The position numbers and the translations under genes were made by a program. From Pontederia crassipes (lineage: Eukaryota; Streptophyta; Magnoliopsida; Commelinales; Pontederiaceae), in contig CM060188.1 of assembly GCA_030549335.1 (NCBI GenBank), forward strand, positions 64,610,696-64,674,695: a stretch of DNA of 64,000 bases, in the 5' to 3' direction. A model generated the notes under the pieces. That model made no database searches, was not told where the DNA came from, and worked only from the letters and a program-made list of their open reading frames with translations. Below, piece by piece: positions 38,900 to 51,920 of this stretch (position 1 is the first letter of the stretch; each line of letters begins with the position of its first letter).

Positions 38900-40570
38900 T
38901 GATAGTTTGTTAGATTTGAAAAGGTTTATATGAAATTCATATTTAAATTTATTTGCTAAGAATTTATGATTTATTATTGTGTTTCTAGATGTATCGGGGC
39001 TAAATCCTTGATCTCAAAAAGGGCATGAGATGGTATTATTTTATATGTTCCTGAATGCTTAAGAATCATGCTATGATAATTTAGAATGTTTCATATGGAT
39101 TCCCCAATGTTTTTAGATTGAAATTTGATTTCGGGTTGAACGTTGAGTTTTGGATCGCCAACACGCCGCTGATCCCTGGGACGACTGAGGCCGAGAGACT
39201 GGAAGGCATAAAAAATGTAGAGGCATTGGCACATCCATGAGGAAATTTGTCACGATCGTGACATGCCAGAACGGCCATGATCACCTTCGTCACGATTGTG
39301 AGCGAGCGTCTGTTGGACAAGTCCAAAACTCAGACGCTCACACAGTCGTATTTCAGACTAGCACAACCGTGAAGATGCCCCAGCACGATTGTGACACATC
39401 AGGAACGATCGTGACCAATACTTTGAGAAAATGAGGCTTTCACAAGCCTCGGTCATGGACATGACCACCTCGTCACGATTGTGATGGATCGGTAATGACC
39501 CTGTGTTATTTTAAACATATTTTAAAGTAATTATATTATGTATTAATATTTGATGAATGTATATGACACATATACGAAATGCATGCATAGTCATAGTTAG
39601 GTAAAAATCTTAAGATTGAGAGATGTAATATTGTTTAATGATTACAAATGTAATAAATTCAATTAAAAATACTATTACTTGTCGCTCTTCAACTCAGTGT
39701 CGAAAAGAACTGTGCTCTGCTCCTTGTGTGTTAGCATTTCCTTCGGAAAATAATTGTATCCAGCATTTTGGAGTTAGTATTTTATTAAGGAATAATTGTA
39801 TCATATTGGTAATGGTATGTATATTCTTAATCATCTTCGGATGATGAGAGCCTTGGCTCGGAGCCTACCTAGTCTATTATGAGTGCAACTACTTGATTCT
39901 TTAATTATTGTTAAGATCAAATATTATTATTTGTACCGACTGAAATAAAAATACTACTGCTATGAAAGTGGAATCCAATAGGTTATAAAACAACTCTAAG
40001 CAAGTTACTGGACCAAGGTAAGGATAAGCGTAAGTCACTTAATATGCTTCCTGATTAATTGGTTGATGAAATGTTTTATGTTTTAGTATGATAATGATTA
40101 CATGTTATCACATGCTACTGATGATATAACACTAATGATTGACATGATTAGGCACATGACATATGAAAATGATTGACATGTTAACACATACACGCATGTT
40201 TCTTTTCTCACATGATAATGTTTATATGATGTATGTCATGACATTTACATACTCTAACTGAGAAATCTTGCACTTTAAATTTATGCAGGTAACTTATGAT
40301 TTACAATGAGTGGTAGCTCAGCTCATGACGACGGTGTTGCACATGGACTAGGGTATAATAAAATCATGAGTCTCTAGATGTCTGAATTTTATAGTTTTTT
40401 CTGAATAATTATTTCCTATATTCTATTGACATTAGTTTTGAAATATTTTATTTAAGACATCCACGGAAAAGATGAACTTTATCTTATCTTATCATATGGA
40501 CTAATGGTTTTCTGCTGCAATTATGTAAATCATGTCATTATGATTATGTGATGGCAAATAGGCTAGCTAT
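38900..40570 (+). mobile_element. LTR fragment related to the LTR at 60426
   Basis: Shares ordered text with 61500-63200, for example TTTACATACTCTAACTG then GAAATCTTGCACTTT, and GGTAGCTCAGCTCATGACG against GATAGCTCAAGCTCATAACG. It carries an array of CACGATCGTGAC-like palindromes (39190-39490). The start is diffuse, and the end is cut at about 40570 by the next LTR. Confidence 0.6.
39190..39490. repeat. Array of CACGATCGTG-type palindromes (LTR)
   Basis: Within 300 bp the words GTCACGATCGTGACATG, GTCACGATTGTGA (39287 and 39473), CACGATTGTGACAC, GAACGATCGTGACC and CACAACCGTGA recur. The arrangement is an irregular array of about 12-bp near-palindromes. Confidence 0.75.
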
Positions 40571-42400
40571 AACACTCCGAAATTTTCTAAAAATTTAAAA
40601 CTTTATTATTATTCGACGTTAGACTTTCGGGCGGCAGAAATCTAAAACGGGCGCCCGACGTCGCGATGAAGTTGGCATCTCAATTGACGTATATCAAACG
40701 ATCGAAATATTTTCAAGCGTCCGAAAATGTAATAGGCAGAAACGAAGAGATTTTAGTTCTGAAATCTCTTCGTCTCATTAAACCCAATAATGGCCGAGGA
40801 CTCATAACTCCTTTCCACCATGAACTAGAAGGCAAGGGAGACGAAACCTCCATCAACATGAAGGCCATAAAAAATGATTCCCTTCTCCTCTCCTTTCTTT
40901 TTCATCGTTCTCATTCTCTCTCTCTCTATCTCTCTCTCTCTCTGCCATTTTCATGTTACTTCTCCATTGGTTCCGACTAGAGCACGAAGGGGAAGTCCAT
41001 CGAACTCTTTGGGCACAAACGACATAGGAGGACGAGTATGATGCATCTAGATCGTGATCCGACGAGGAGAACAACCCAAGCGACTTCAAATAAGTGTGTT
41101 TTTAGGATCTAGGTTATGGGATAATTTCAAAGATATTTTTGCTTGTTTTAAGGACTGGTTTAATGCTAGAATGTGCAGGAATCATATTCTGAAATTACTA
41201 TAATGACGTTGAAATGCTTTCTTTGATTATTGATCATGACTGAATGCATAATGTGTATATATGAGTTATTGGCATGTTGTGATTTGATATGCTAAAATAT
41301 AATCGGATAGTCATTTGATGATCCATTTCATGTCGTTAAATTGGTAGAAATAACTGATTAAAATTAAGAGAAACCTGGAAATCATTTCATGTTTAAAGAC
41401 AAGAAATCGGCAAGCTATATTATGTAGAGAAGAAATTATATGAATGATATGTTAAGGGTGAGATCTATGATTAGATATGTCACTAAATCGTGATATGTAA
41501 TATGTTAAGTAATCTTAATTCTAATTTGAATGTGAAAATTGATTGAAAATGTAAGGATTTCATAATGGCCTGTGGCTCTGTCAAATTGGAGCGGGCGATC
41601 GAAACTATTTCGGACGTCCGATCCAGTTCGGCAAGAGTATAGTGACAAATATATCGGACAATCGAAACTTGATCGGTCGACCAGAATGAAAGTCCGAAAT
41701 CCCTTCGGACGACCCAACTGAAAAATATCAAAACTCGTTAATGGCGAAGATAACTAGTCGGTCGACTAAAAACTTTTCGAGCGATCGATTTGGATTATCT
41801 CATCGAAAGGACTTTCGATAGTCGATGGAGAAGTTTGATCAATCGAGGAAGAAGATGACACTATTCACAACGGATGATCGGTCTAGTTTCGAAACTCACG
41901 ATCGAGAGTCCGAAAGACTACTCATGTGAATGGATGACCGAACCTCTCTCGATCGACCGATAGAATATGATCTTGAAAGGAATAAAGTATGAACATAGAA
42001 CGATCAACCGCTCCCTTTTCAGTTGACAAATGGGCATCCACTTCTTTTGACCACTGAATGGACTTAAAATGGACGATCGCTTAACTTTCGAGCGTCCGAT
42101 ATGTGGACAGAAAGAATATGACTTTCATTGAAACTCCATTGATTTGATAAACTTTTGTCCACCTGATTGATACCAAATGATATGAACATAAAGATGATTA
42201 GGAGCCATGCTCTATACAGTCTTAATTGATCTACGTGATTGAAAGCCAAGCTCATGAATTATAAGCTATGATGGAAGGTTATCAATTTACCTTATCTAGA
42301 TGGAAGTTTCTTCCTATGGATGTTTTTGTCTTGCCTGAGGTTATCCGTCCCCGTCGGTCTGGCTGTGGTACTAATCTCCCATTAGCTCACTATGATTTAG
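40571..42400 (+). mobile_element. Second LTR-like sequence, truncated
   Basis: Begins TAACACTCCGAAATTTTC, a typical LTR start after TG is lost, and contains a promoter-like GCCATAAAAAATG (40862), a (TC)n run (40918-40943) and repeated CGATCG, TCGGTCGACC and CGGACG.CCGA words at 41590-42110. The right end is not resolved; no PBS follows. Confidence 0.5.
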
Positions 42401-42585
42401 ATAGTTGCACATTTGTGTGTATGTAATGATATTCCTTAAAAACGAAGAGCTCTTCCAAGTTATGAATAAGATGAAAGAACATGAATGGCCAAAGATGAAT
42501 GAAATGACTTTGTCCTTATGAACATGAACAATGAATATGAATGATGAATACAAACCATGAATATGAATATGAACAAGAAAGTGAG

Positions 42586-43111
42586 TCAATGAATGGCCTC
42601 CTCATAGTCCACTGCCCTTTGAACTGAGGCGGGTGCAACTTCACGAAGGCCTGAATGGTGTCCACACTGTGAGGACTTGTCGATGTAGTTAGAGGAGAAG
42701 GTGGTGCCTAGTACATGGGCATCGAATATGTTGGCTGTTGTGAAGGCGGTGGGAGCTCCAACTGTTGTGCTAGAGGGAACTTCTACTGCAAATCCTCCCC
42801 TACTTGACTTCCGAAGTAGAGTCAAGTCCATCAATAGTAATCTTTGGGGTATCCTCGATGCGACCACCTCCACGCTCATGCCCACGACCTCTGTCGTGCT
42901 AGGTCGCCGAGCGTGTACCATGAGTCATCTATAATAGAATAACAATTTACTTGAATGAAATGATAATAACTTTGAATCAACGTAATCCTTACTTTAATTT
43001 ACAACGGTTGAGTGTGGCGGTTGTTTTGGTGAATGCATGTGGACCATATTTAACCAATAATCTATAGCTAGGATGTGAAGAGAGTCCTAACGTTAGACTC
43101 TAATATCATAT
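42586..43111 (-). pseudogene. gypsy gag start and primer-binding site, decayed
   Basis: A minus-strand frame (42921-42586) starts MVHARRPSTTEVV and is Ser/Thr/Val-rich, like the weakly conserved gag N-terminus. Immediately upstream, TGATATTAGAGTC (43092-43104, minus) is a primer-site-like sequence next to the LTR end. Belongs with the minus-strand LTR that begins at 43113. Confidence 0.5.
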
Positions 43112-43112
43112 A

Positions 43113-43680
43113 TGTAATGCCCCGAGATTTGACCCCGCCACGTAGTAAAATCTTCTTTCGATCGTTACTTTTTTCTATTTTTTTTTACTTTTTCATTGAC
43201 CCAAATTGTTAAGAAAAGTGACACATAAGCGAAAGACCAAATAAAAAAATAATACAACAGTAAAGGAAAATGCGGAAGCTAAATAGATAAAGGTACATTC
43301 AAATATCTTAATATGAGGCATACAAAAGTCCATGGTCTATTACAACTTGGTAGGTTCCATCCAAATAAAAGTACAACTTGACATAATGGAAAAATAGAAG
43401 ACTCATACTAAACTCTAAGATAATCCATGTGCACACACCACCCGAATTGCAATCGTCGCACACACGTCAACTCAATGCATCCACATCATGTACTTGTGGG
43501 GATCACACATAGGAGTAAGCTCAATCGTTAGAATAAATCTAAGTGTGAGTTTGTATATGTCAATTGATAGTTCCATTATTATAAGTATGAAACAAACATA
43601 TAAATCAGATATGAGAGAGACAATCAAATGAGTTTCTGAATGATAAAGCTCCACATGAAGAGAAAACAAGCATGGAGTTG
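43113..43680 (-). mobile_element. gypsy LTR fragment, minus orientation
   Basis: Begins TGTAATGCCCCGAGATTT, like the left and right LTRs at 22284 and 28652 (TGTAATGCCCTGAGG). It faces the gag remnant at 42586-42921. The outer end near 43680 is not resolved. Confidence 0.5.
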
Positions 43681-46155
43681 ATGATGAAGAAGTTTATTAA
43701 GCAACACAAAATGGAGAATGCATCATGGAGTTGTTTGAGAAGGTTGAAGGTTTAGCGACTAAAAGAAGAATCTTATAATATTTCAGCAATCATTGGACAC
43801 TTTTTCTGAACCACTTGAAGCTAAGCCTGAGGAGCAAACTCAAGTCATTCCACCTAAAAGTGAGACAAATAAAAACAAGAGCTCTTTGTAACTGAACATT
43901 TCATGGAATCCAGAATGAAGAAGTTGAAGAGTTCAAAATTGATGATGCAATGAAGAAGACCGAAAGGGAGGCAACAACTTAATACATAGAGACCATTCAA
44001 AAGGAGAAGCTTGCACCCGAATCTAAAGTAAGCAATCAAGACTTCTCAGCTGCCAAAACTAACTCCACTACTGCCCCAAAATGTCAAGACATTAGTTCTG
44101 AAGCTGAAGACATACTCTGCTAACCCAACAAAGGACTTTGCAAGATGAGAAATGTCAACCTACTGAGATACAATATAAAGTCTACATGGAAGAAATACAT
44201 AAGACAAAAGTTGAAGAAAGTAATTCTACCACTGAAGACATGATGCAGGATCAAGTACCTCTAGAGATGACAACAACCACACTTTTAAAAAGGAAAATCA
44301 AGAAGTGGTTGTTGAAGCAAGATGAAGATCCTGGAGAATCTGAAAGCTCATATCAAGAGGAAGAATTTTTGAAGTTGGAAAACTCATTTCAAATTGATAC
44401 TTCACAACAAAGTATAACACCTTGAAGGAAGAGAGCCAAATTTTGTCAAGAACATAACACCTTGAAGGAAGAGAGCCAAGCTAAAACTAAAACTCAACTG
44501 CTCAACACAAGGCTCGAGCTATTTTTGAAGAAGTTGAATTTTGTCTGGTCCAATTTATTTAGGGTGAAACATGGACCAAGGACTTTTGTATTTGATAGAG
44601 AAAAGATGTTCAAATCTGCTCGACATCAATTGAAGACCCACTAAATTGAAAACATGGGTTTAAAATCACTAAGTTTGGTCTAGGACTATAAACAATTGCG
44701 TTTGTTGAGAAGCAACCCAACTTAATAAGCTCATTTTATTTCTCTTTGTTTTGCAGGAACCAAGCAGCTCCAACAACTGCTAGGGAGTCCACACCTCCGT
44801 TGAAACCTCCAACTATAGAGATGTCACTAATTTCACACTCTTCTTCTGTCAATTTTAATGGCTGATTTCACACCTCTGCTATGCATGATCTTTGTTGACA
44901 AGAACAATAACATCACTTTGTTCGATGAGTATCAAAATGCATCATCTTCATCGACAAGCACAATGATATCGCCTCGTCAATATACAAATGTGTTGAGAAA
45001 ACTTCACAGGAGGTCCCAAGATCGAAAGAAGACATATCTCAAGAATCTTGCAAGATGTGGTGAATTATAATGGCGATGTTATTGCGACGATGTGAAACGT
45101 GACAACATTGATCCCATTGAGACATGGGACGAATGCAGATGGTAGTTCATCAACTATGTATGCCCTGTCAAGTTGGGACTGTCGGTCAATATCGCATTAG
45201 TCAACATTTGCCAGAAGGGTATATTGAAGGAGGATATGAGAGGTACCACGAGAGCTCTACATACAGCGTTTCCAGGTGGATAATGATGTAACATTAGCGA
45301 TCATCATCAAAGGGTTCAAGCTTTGGTCTAGGACGGAATTGGGACGACGGGATTGCCCCAACCTCTGCTCTCTAGTCGTCGTTGCCGAATGACTCATGAC
45401 AAAACAAGTGCTATACCACCAAATCTCAAGGATGAAGCTACACTATCAAGATGCAAAGCCCATCAGAATAAAAGGATTGAGTTGACAACGAACGTGGGGA
45501 GATTCTTGTTGCTCATAATAGTGACTCAAAGCAGATAAGGTATAATGTGTCATATCGAAGAATCTTGTTCTGCCTCAAATCGTCGGAATCCTAAAACGAC
45601 CATCAAGAGTGAAGTGGTCCTATATTCTACATTCGATGGAAAGAAGACTATATGTCGCAGCCCTCTGCAACATGGGGATATTGAGTCAAGTCATAGCCTG
45701 GAAATGACAAGACTCAATGTGTTATATCATGATCTCAAAGCAACTTCTTCTCCAAATTACTAATGAATTCATTCACGAGTTGTTTCACCCCAAGAAGCCA
45801 AACCAAATAAGTTGACATTGCGCAAGTCTAGAGAAGCTGAAGCCAACATAAACATAATGGACGGATAGTTGCTTGATGAAGTTAGACCGCACAGATGACA
45901 GACCCATTGGTGCTGCACAAGAAATGACCCCGGATTGAATAAGGAACCAGTAAGCAAAACAGGGCTAAGGGAGGAGTCATCAATGAGTCTCGAAATGGTG
46001 TGAACATTCCTGGTACTACGTGATGCTGGTGAAGTAAAATTCAAGAAAAAAAAAGTGGAATCCAATTAGATATGCGAAGTCAAGAATGAAGACAAAGACC
46101 CTGAAGAAACTCGGACAATGGCGTCGGGAGCGTTGGCAACTTTGATTGGGGAGAA
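43681..46155 (+). mobile_element. Internal region of an LTR retrotransposon, decayed
   Basis: Ends with a polypurine tract (GGGGAGAA, 46148-46155) directly before the LTR at 46156. Frames are short and broken (95 residues at 44138-44425; GPRTFVFDREKMFKSARHQ near 44570; 45353-45538), resembling the Arg/Ser-rich polyprotein spacer of some plant gypsy elements. The 5' LTR is not present. Confidence 0.5.
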
Positions 46156-46775
46156 TGTCACAGGGCTTTTTTTGTGACACAACGCGCAAGCCTCACGTTC
46201 AACTTAAAGCTTTCAGCCGCTCAGCGTCGAACCGAATGTCGTCCCGCACTGCATAATATTATGGAGTACCTAGTTATTTGCCCTTAAGACATTATCTTGT
46301 AAGGTTGTACTTATGAATAGCCAAGTTACCCATAGAGTATTCTTTTACATTTTTTATTTTGTAATAAGACTCCTCTACGTACGATATATTAGGAGGGAGT
46401 TCACTAGTGCCTTTGTGAACCATATGTATTCTATGTTTTATTATATATAATATAAGCAAGTTTTTGTAATTCTAATGTCTGACCGTGTGAGGTGACGACC
46501 CACATCGGTGATCCTTCTCGGTATCATGTAGTACCTCGACTGCTCCTTCGGGCATTAAGCACTCAAGCGCTTGCATTAAGATCTCAACGCGCTAATGTCA
46601 TAGACCTATAACGAGTAGTCCAACACTCTTATCACATCCGTGATCGAATATCTATAAGAATAACTCTCAGCATAGTCATCTCGACCATAAACTTCTGTTG
46701 TCATTCAAAATAGACATGACTAGGTGCCCCATGCCCTTTCGTCTAATCGTCGCATTCAAGAATAATCCCATGACA
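46156..46775 (+). mobile_element. 3' LTR of the element ending at 46155; relative of the solo LTR at 10712
   Basis: Begins TGTCACAGGGC and ends CCATGACA. It is collinear with 10712-11378, with shorter gaps. A polypurine tract precedes it, so it is a 3' LTR in plus orientation. Confidence 0.8.
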
Positions 46776-48180
46776 CAAACACTTCAAGGAGCGAAGAAAA
46801 CTTTCTTTTCCACCAAAAGCAATTCTCGGCCGCTGCTACAAAAAAAAAGAGACCTAAGTTAATTAGGTTTTATTGGTGGCGTTAGACCAATCCCAAAGGC
46901 TGAACAGACGGTGTAGGGGGAGCTCTGAGAAGAGAATAGGAGAAATGGAGGAATCATTTTTCCCTTCTCTAATGATACCCAGCCCCAGGACTTGAAGACA
47001 GAAAACTCACAGGAGAATAAGACTGTTATAACTTACAAGTACGCTAAAATTCCTTCGAATTCTAAACAATGTCAAGTCATATGGTTTGATCATACGTTAC
47101 ATTTTACAACTGAAGGTCTATCTGTGACAATTGTTTCTTTCTCAGCGTGAGAATCCATTGAATGATTTTACATAGCACTGTAACAAGGTAAATGTCTGAT
47201 TTTTTTTCCCCTGAAAAAACAAGTTACCTCTGATGTTACAACAAATATTTAAGACGCTGAAAACAAGTCGGGGCAAGAGACAAATTGGAAATAGGGATAA
47301 TCTCTCTTGCCTTTTCATCAATAAAATTTCAGTGCACAGATGTCTCTCATATGATAAATAGTAACAGTAAATTTTCCTCATAAAGGAAGCACAAGTGTTT
47401 CTCTGTGTTCTGTTTGATGAGGAGATGGAGGAGCAGAAGTCAAGTTCACATAAAAGTTACTTTCGCGTTCCAATCATTCATCTGAATCTATTGTCTGATC
47501 ATTTGTAAACACAACAATATTCAAACTCTATATCAACCTTCCTATTATCAGTGAACAACCATCAAATTTTCTTCTTTAGATATATAGAATATAAAACTAT
47601 GAAAAAAAAATTTCTTTCCCTTTCGCTATCTTAAAACTCTGGCACTTAGATGATTCAATCGGAATAAGACTTGAAGGACGTCCTGCTGTGGCTTTTATTC
47701 TTACACGCTATGAAGTTAGAGCACCTTGTCGTGTGTGCCGCCACTTGTCCATATGGCTATGCAAAGTGATCCACAACATGCATCAATCTGTCTGCATATG
47801 GTCCCGGAAAAGCCTCCACTAGTCATAAATCCCAACAAAAAACAACCGAATCAGCCTGTGAACAACGCATTACAAGTATGTTGAGTGCAAGGATAAATCT
47901 AAGTAGGCATCAGCAGATTCTGAACACACAAAAAGAAATCATAAGTCTCCAAATGATAGTGTATTATAATCCAATTTCCAGGAAGGAAACAACAGCTCTA
48001 AATTATTTCTGCGAAAAGGTAAGAGGAATTAAGCACCACATCATTGACAATGAGTACAGAAATCCTTGCACCAACTGCACTCACCAGACATGCAGCAACC
48101 GGTTTGGCCCACAGTTAAGTGGGTTAATAAGGTATGCACCAAGCATCAATCCTGCATCTAAGATGAACATTTCACCAACA
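46776..48180. other. Intergenic DNA, nothing recognised
   Basis: Contains AT-rich text and short open frames (47142-47381 minus, 47878-48297 plus) without recognisable domains. The 48.2-kb frame runs through a poly(T) tract and is not credible as a gene. Confidence 0.4.
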
Positions 48181-48650
48181 TTTTTTTTTTTTGAGGTAGT
48201 GTCAGCAAGGAGAAACTTTTATACACGGAGCTGTAAAATTGGCTCAATTAGTACAAGGGAAGAAATTAAAGATCATGATCACGATTTTGAGACCTGAATA
48301 GTTTGTCTTGTCAGGTCACAGTTAGGCCTCTCCTGGAGGACGGATAGAGGCATGACCGGTGCTGAGGATTGTGGAAATGAGAAGTGGGGTTGGTATCCTT
48401 GGCATTGTCGTGAGACCCCTCCTTCAAATGGAGGGGACATGGCAGGTAATAATATTGATGGAGTGTGGTCACAAGTCTCCTGTCAAGGAAGAAGGTTTTA
48501 TTGCAGGGAGACATATTGGGCAGGTCCTAACAAATGAGCCCGATTGCCCACCACCACAGCCGGGTGACAAAAAGGGGCTGTGAGCAGTGAGAAGAGCATC
48601 TATGACTCCATGGAAGGAGGCAACATGGCCTCAGTGACGCTCCTCCTCTT
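48181..48650 (-). mobile_element. Probable LINE 3' fragment (minus), poly(A) end at 48181
   Basis: On the minus strand the sequence ends TTGCTGACACTACCTC followed by 13 A residues (48181-48193 as T on plus). The block before it (CCGTGTATAAAAGTTTCTCC) has the look of a non-LTR retrotransposon 3' UTR. The 5' boundary is not resolved. Confidence 0.45.
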
Positions 48651-49400
48651 GATGGCCTAATGAAGCGTACTATGAATCCACCATTTCAAATCATTTCCGA
48701 CAGCACTGGCCACCACCATTTTCTCCTATCTCATGTCTGTGTCAAAGTTACAACTCAAGAATTAAAAATAAAATTAACATATATTTTTCCCCTGCGCCTT
48801 CAGTTATATCCTATTTTACTGATATGTGCAGGCAAGTTTGTGTTGATCGTTACTATTACATTTGATACCTGATAATCTACTTAGAATATCATTTACTGTA
48901 GGTCTTATAGTCTATCGACATAATTTAGACAGTGTTTATAAGCTAATCCAACCTAATAAAATGCTTTTGCCAGTAAAGTACTGTTTTCTGTAAACGCATG
49001 ATAGAGTAAGAAATTATGCTTATTTTCTGTTCAAGTTTGATACTAGCAGATCACTATCACATAGTCATAGGACCACGTTCTTAAAAGTCATTCATCTGCC
49101 CCATCATTGCTTAAAAAGTAATAACAATGTACCACGGAATCATAGATAGAAAACTAAAAAGGATTTTTACTACTTTCCCGAATACAATGTTACAATCAAG
49201 ACAACGTTCACCTGCAACCTTATAAAGCATTAAGAAATTGTTTGCATCACACAACCAAACTAGACATTAAAAAAAAAAGAAACTTGAAAGCTAAAAGTAT
49301 GAGCAAACAAGACAACAAGTTTCAGGGCAGGGATAATATGGAAAATATACAGCAATTTCTTCTGTATATTGACACCATGTCTAGTGGGAGTTCTCCCCTG
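48651..49400. other. Intergenic region upstream of MIR393
   Basis: AT-rich, no gene seen. This is where upstream promoter elements of MIR393 would be expected; a TTTAAAAG sequence at about 49411 is a possible weak TATA box. Confidence 0.4.
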
Positions 49401-49457
49401 CTGCAGAGCCTTTAAAAGGGCCCATTATTCGTGTATCTTATGCTCAATCACTTGATG

Positions 49458-49520
49458 GGGGAGAGAGAGAGGGAGATGGGAGAGGTATGGAGGTGTGGAG
49501 GTGTGGAAGAAGGGGAGAGA
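49458..49520. promoter_or_regulatory. GA-rich leader of the MIR393 transcript
   Basis: GGGGGAGAGAGAGAGGGAGA then (GGAGGTGT)2 and GGGGAGAGAGAG. GA-rich tracts often lie near plant microRNA transcription starts; function here is inferred. Confidence 0.35.
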
Positions 49521-49535
49521 GAGCCTGCAAAAGCT

Positions 49536-49646
49536 GTGGCTTGAGGAAACATCCAAAGGGATCGCATTGATCCTTCCGAATGCTAATTTCTAGGCATGAC
49601 AGGAAGTGGATCATGCAATCCTTTTGGATGCCTCCTTTAAGCCACC
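49536..49646 (+). ncRNA. MIR393: MIR393 precursor hairpin
   Basis: The mature miRNA arm lies at 49552-49573 (begins UCCAAAGGGAUCGCAUUGAU). The star arm lies at 49610-49629 (begins AUCAUGCAAUCC, ends UUUUGGAU). They pair with only small bulges around a loop of about 35 bases; the lower stem pairs GTGGCTT (49536) with AAGCCAC (49638) and GAGG with CCTC. In plants miR393 directs cleavage of TIR1/AFB auxin-receptor mRNAs, so it tunes auxin and, after flagellin sensing, immune responses. The mature sequence equals that of the deeply conserved family. The transcript is probably about 49440-49990, with GA-rich DNA (49458-49520) just upstream. Confidence 0.94.
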
Positions 49647-50229
49647 AGAGACCCCCATACTGCCTGTGTAGCGTCTCCTACTGTGCTGGTATCTGCTCCA
49701 TTGTTGAGCTGTTACAGACTTGCAGTTTTCTCAGATGAGTGCATGCGTGCTCTGGATCCAACGCAACAACTACAGTAGACTTTTTAGTTTTTTTTTTCTT
49801 TTTATCCATCCATGAATTCTTTGTTTCTTCCTGCATGATCTGATCCTTTCCTTCTATTATCTGCTTCTAAATGCATTTTATGTTCTCCATTCTGAAGTAA
49901 TCTTTGTTACGTCAACTGTTGTAATCATGTAACCCTGAATCCAACTTTTCTGTTCTGATTCTGTTCAGAGAAACCTCTGCATATGTCTGAACTCTGAAGA
50001 AAAGCCGCTAACAGCAAGGTTTGATTTTTTTCAGATAAGAAAAGGGAAAGAGGAGAGAACAAAAATAGGTTCATATACACAGAATTGGTGAGTGATCTCA
50101 GATAACTCGGTAGACATCTTTATGTGGTGAGCCTTCCACCCTTCAAGCATGTCATGCCACTCGAAGCAGGTTCTTCTTTCCAAAGCTTTTGTCGCTTGGC
50201 GTCTTCCTCAGTTGCCTGGTCCCCCTCTG

Positions 50230-50260
<31 letters not shown>

Positions 50261-51920
50261 CCTCAAATTGATGGAGTGCCATGGTGGCTAGAATTATGTG
50301 AAAATTCTACTGCGGTTGAGTTCGTCTCTTATGTATAAACTGAAACCAGAACTCTTCTCTGCAAACCAAACAAAGATGAGGGATAAGATGTTGACAACTG
50401 TTGGAGTCAGACAAATTCTCATGATATGCTAATGACATTTGAATTATTGTACTTCTTTAAAATTCTTGTTGAAAATATAACTCAATATAAGATTGTGAAG
50501 CAATAAATTTCCTAAGTTTTTAGTTAAATTCTATAGTAGTAAACAGTGAGATTTGTACTTGAAAGGAAAAAAAAAGAAAAAGAGAGAAGGAAACAGCATG
50601 CTCAATTTACTTGGTGCTAAATTTATTTTCATTTATTTGGGTATTAAATTGATTGGGCATGTATTGATGTATTATAGTCGGAAAAATATTAGAAAAACGT
50701 CCCCAAATTGTACAATCTAATATTCCCATTATTTTTGGCAAAAATGTAGCAATAAATATTTGTGAGAAAAATTGATAGAATTTATGTTTTATAAATTAGA
50801 ATTGCGCCCTTGTGGTCTTTCTGGTGTGGCGTGAGATGATTGCTGTCTTAGTCTTACTCGTTAGGTGCTCCTACTCATCCACTCTAAGTTTATTCTTATT
50901 TTCAATTACAAAGAAAAGACTCACGAGTCTAATGCAAGAAAATAGAAAAAAAAATATTTTGAAAATAAACGCATTCCATTAATAAAAATTGAATTCGAAA
51001 TTTTAATTTCTGAGTAGTTGTCGACCTCTTAATTTCTATTTTTAGCATGCGAGGGCCAATTTGATTGATATCTCAGATATTATTCGAGTTGCCGATGTGA
51101 CCGTCGGAAAGGCGACACTATGTGCAACCAATAATACCTCTTTTCGACAGAAAAGAAGTCTAAAATTTTATTTTATATTAATCCGGTGAATGATAATTTA
51201 GATTTAAGTCCCTTCACCTCATAAACACCAATTTTGAAACTACTTAGGGAAAGCATAATAAAATTCGTACTTATAAATAACAACACTTACGGGCGAGAAA
51301 AAATATTTTTAACGGAATCTTGAGAAACCACAGAATCAAAATAATCTTTATTTATTTATAAAATCACAACTTTTGTAGGATAATAATTCTGAGTTTTTTT
51401 TTTGTCGACTAATTTAGCTCAAGTATAATGATACAGCAATAACAGATTAACTTATCCCATATGAGATTTAGATGCCAGTTCACAACAATTGATAATACTA
51501 TGGGAAAAAACAATCGATTGCTAATCAAATAAAGCAAATGAGCAATAGACATTAGCATTTGATACCTCCTTTCAATCATGTCAGAAAGACCAAACTATAT
51601 GCCCATTAAAAGCATATTGTCACTGGCTCAGACTTTCTTTTAATTATCTTACAGAAATCAGGTTCAGTCCCCTTCAAAGCCAGTTACCACTTTCACCATC
51701 CACCATGAAAACTTAACAGCTAAATGTGATGTTGAGGAACAATAGAAATTAGAATCAGAAATATCCAGTGTTATGCAATAGTGCACAAGGAACGTACAAG
51801 TTCATAGAGGTGACACCCATTTGATAATGCAAATTTAAGCTAAAAAAGCAATAAACATCATAGTGGAGAAAAGCTATAGAGCAAGCCATCTCCTTTGTTG
51901 GCATGCCAGCTGAAACTAGC
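49647..51920. other. MIR393 3' flank and intergenic DNA
   Basis: Includes a (CT)n microsatellite (50230-50256) and AT-rich DNA. The 3' UTR of the acyl-CoA-binding protein gene lies at its right end. No further gene seen. Confidence 0.4.
50230..50256. repeat. (CT)n microsatellite
   Basis: Uninterrupted CT run of about 27 bp. Confidence 0.95.

Noticed and set aside
48359-48583. 74-codon plus frame
   Set aside because: It is antisense to a probable LINE 3' fragment and overlaps another open frame; no domain.
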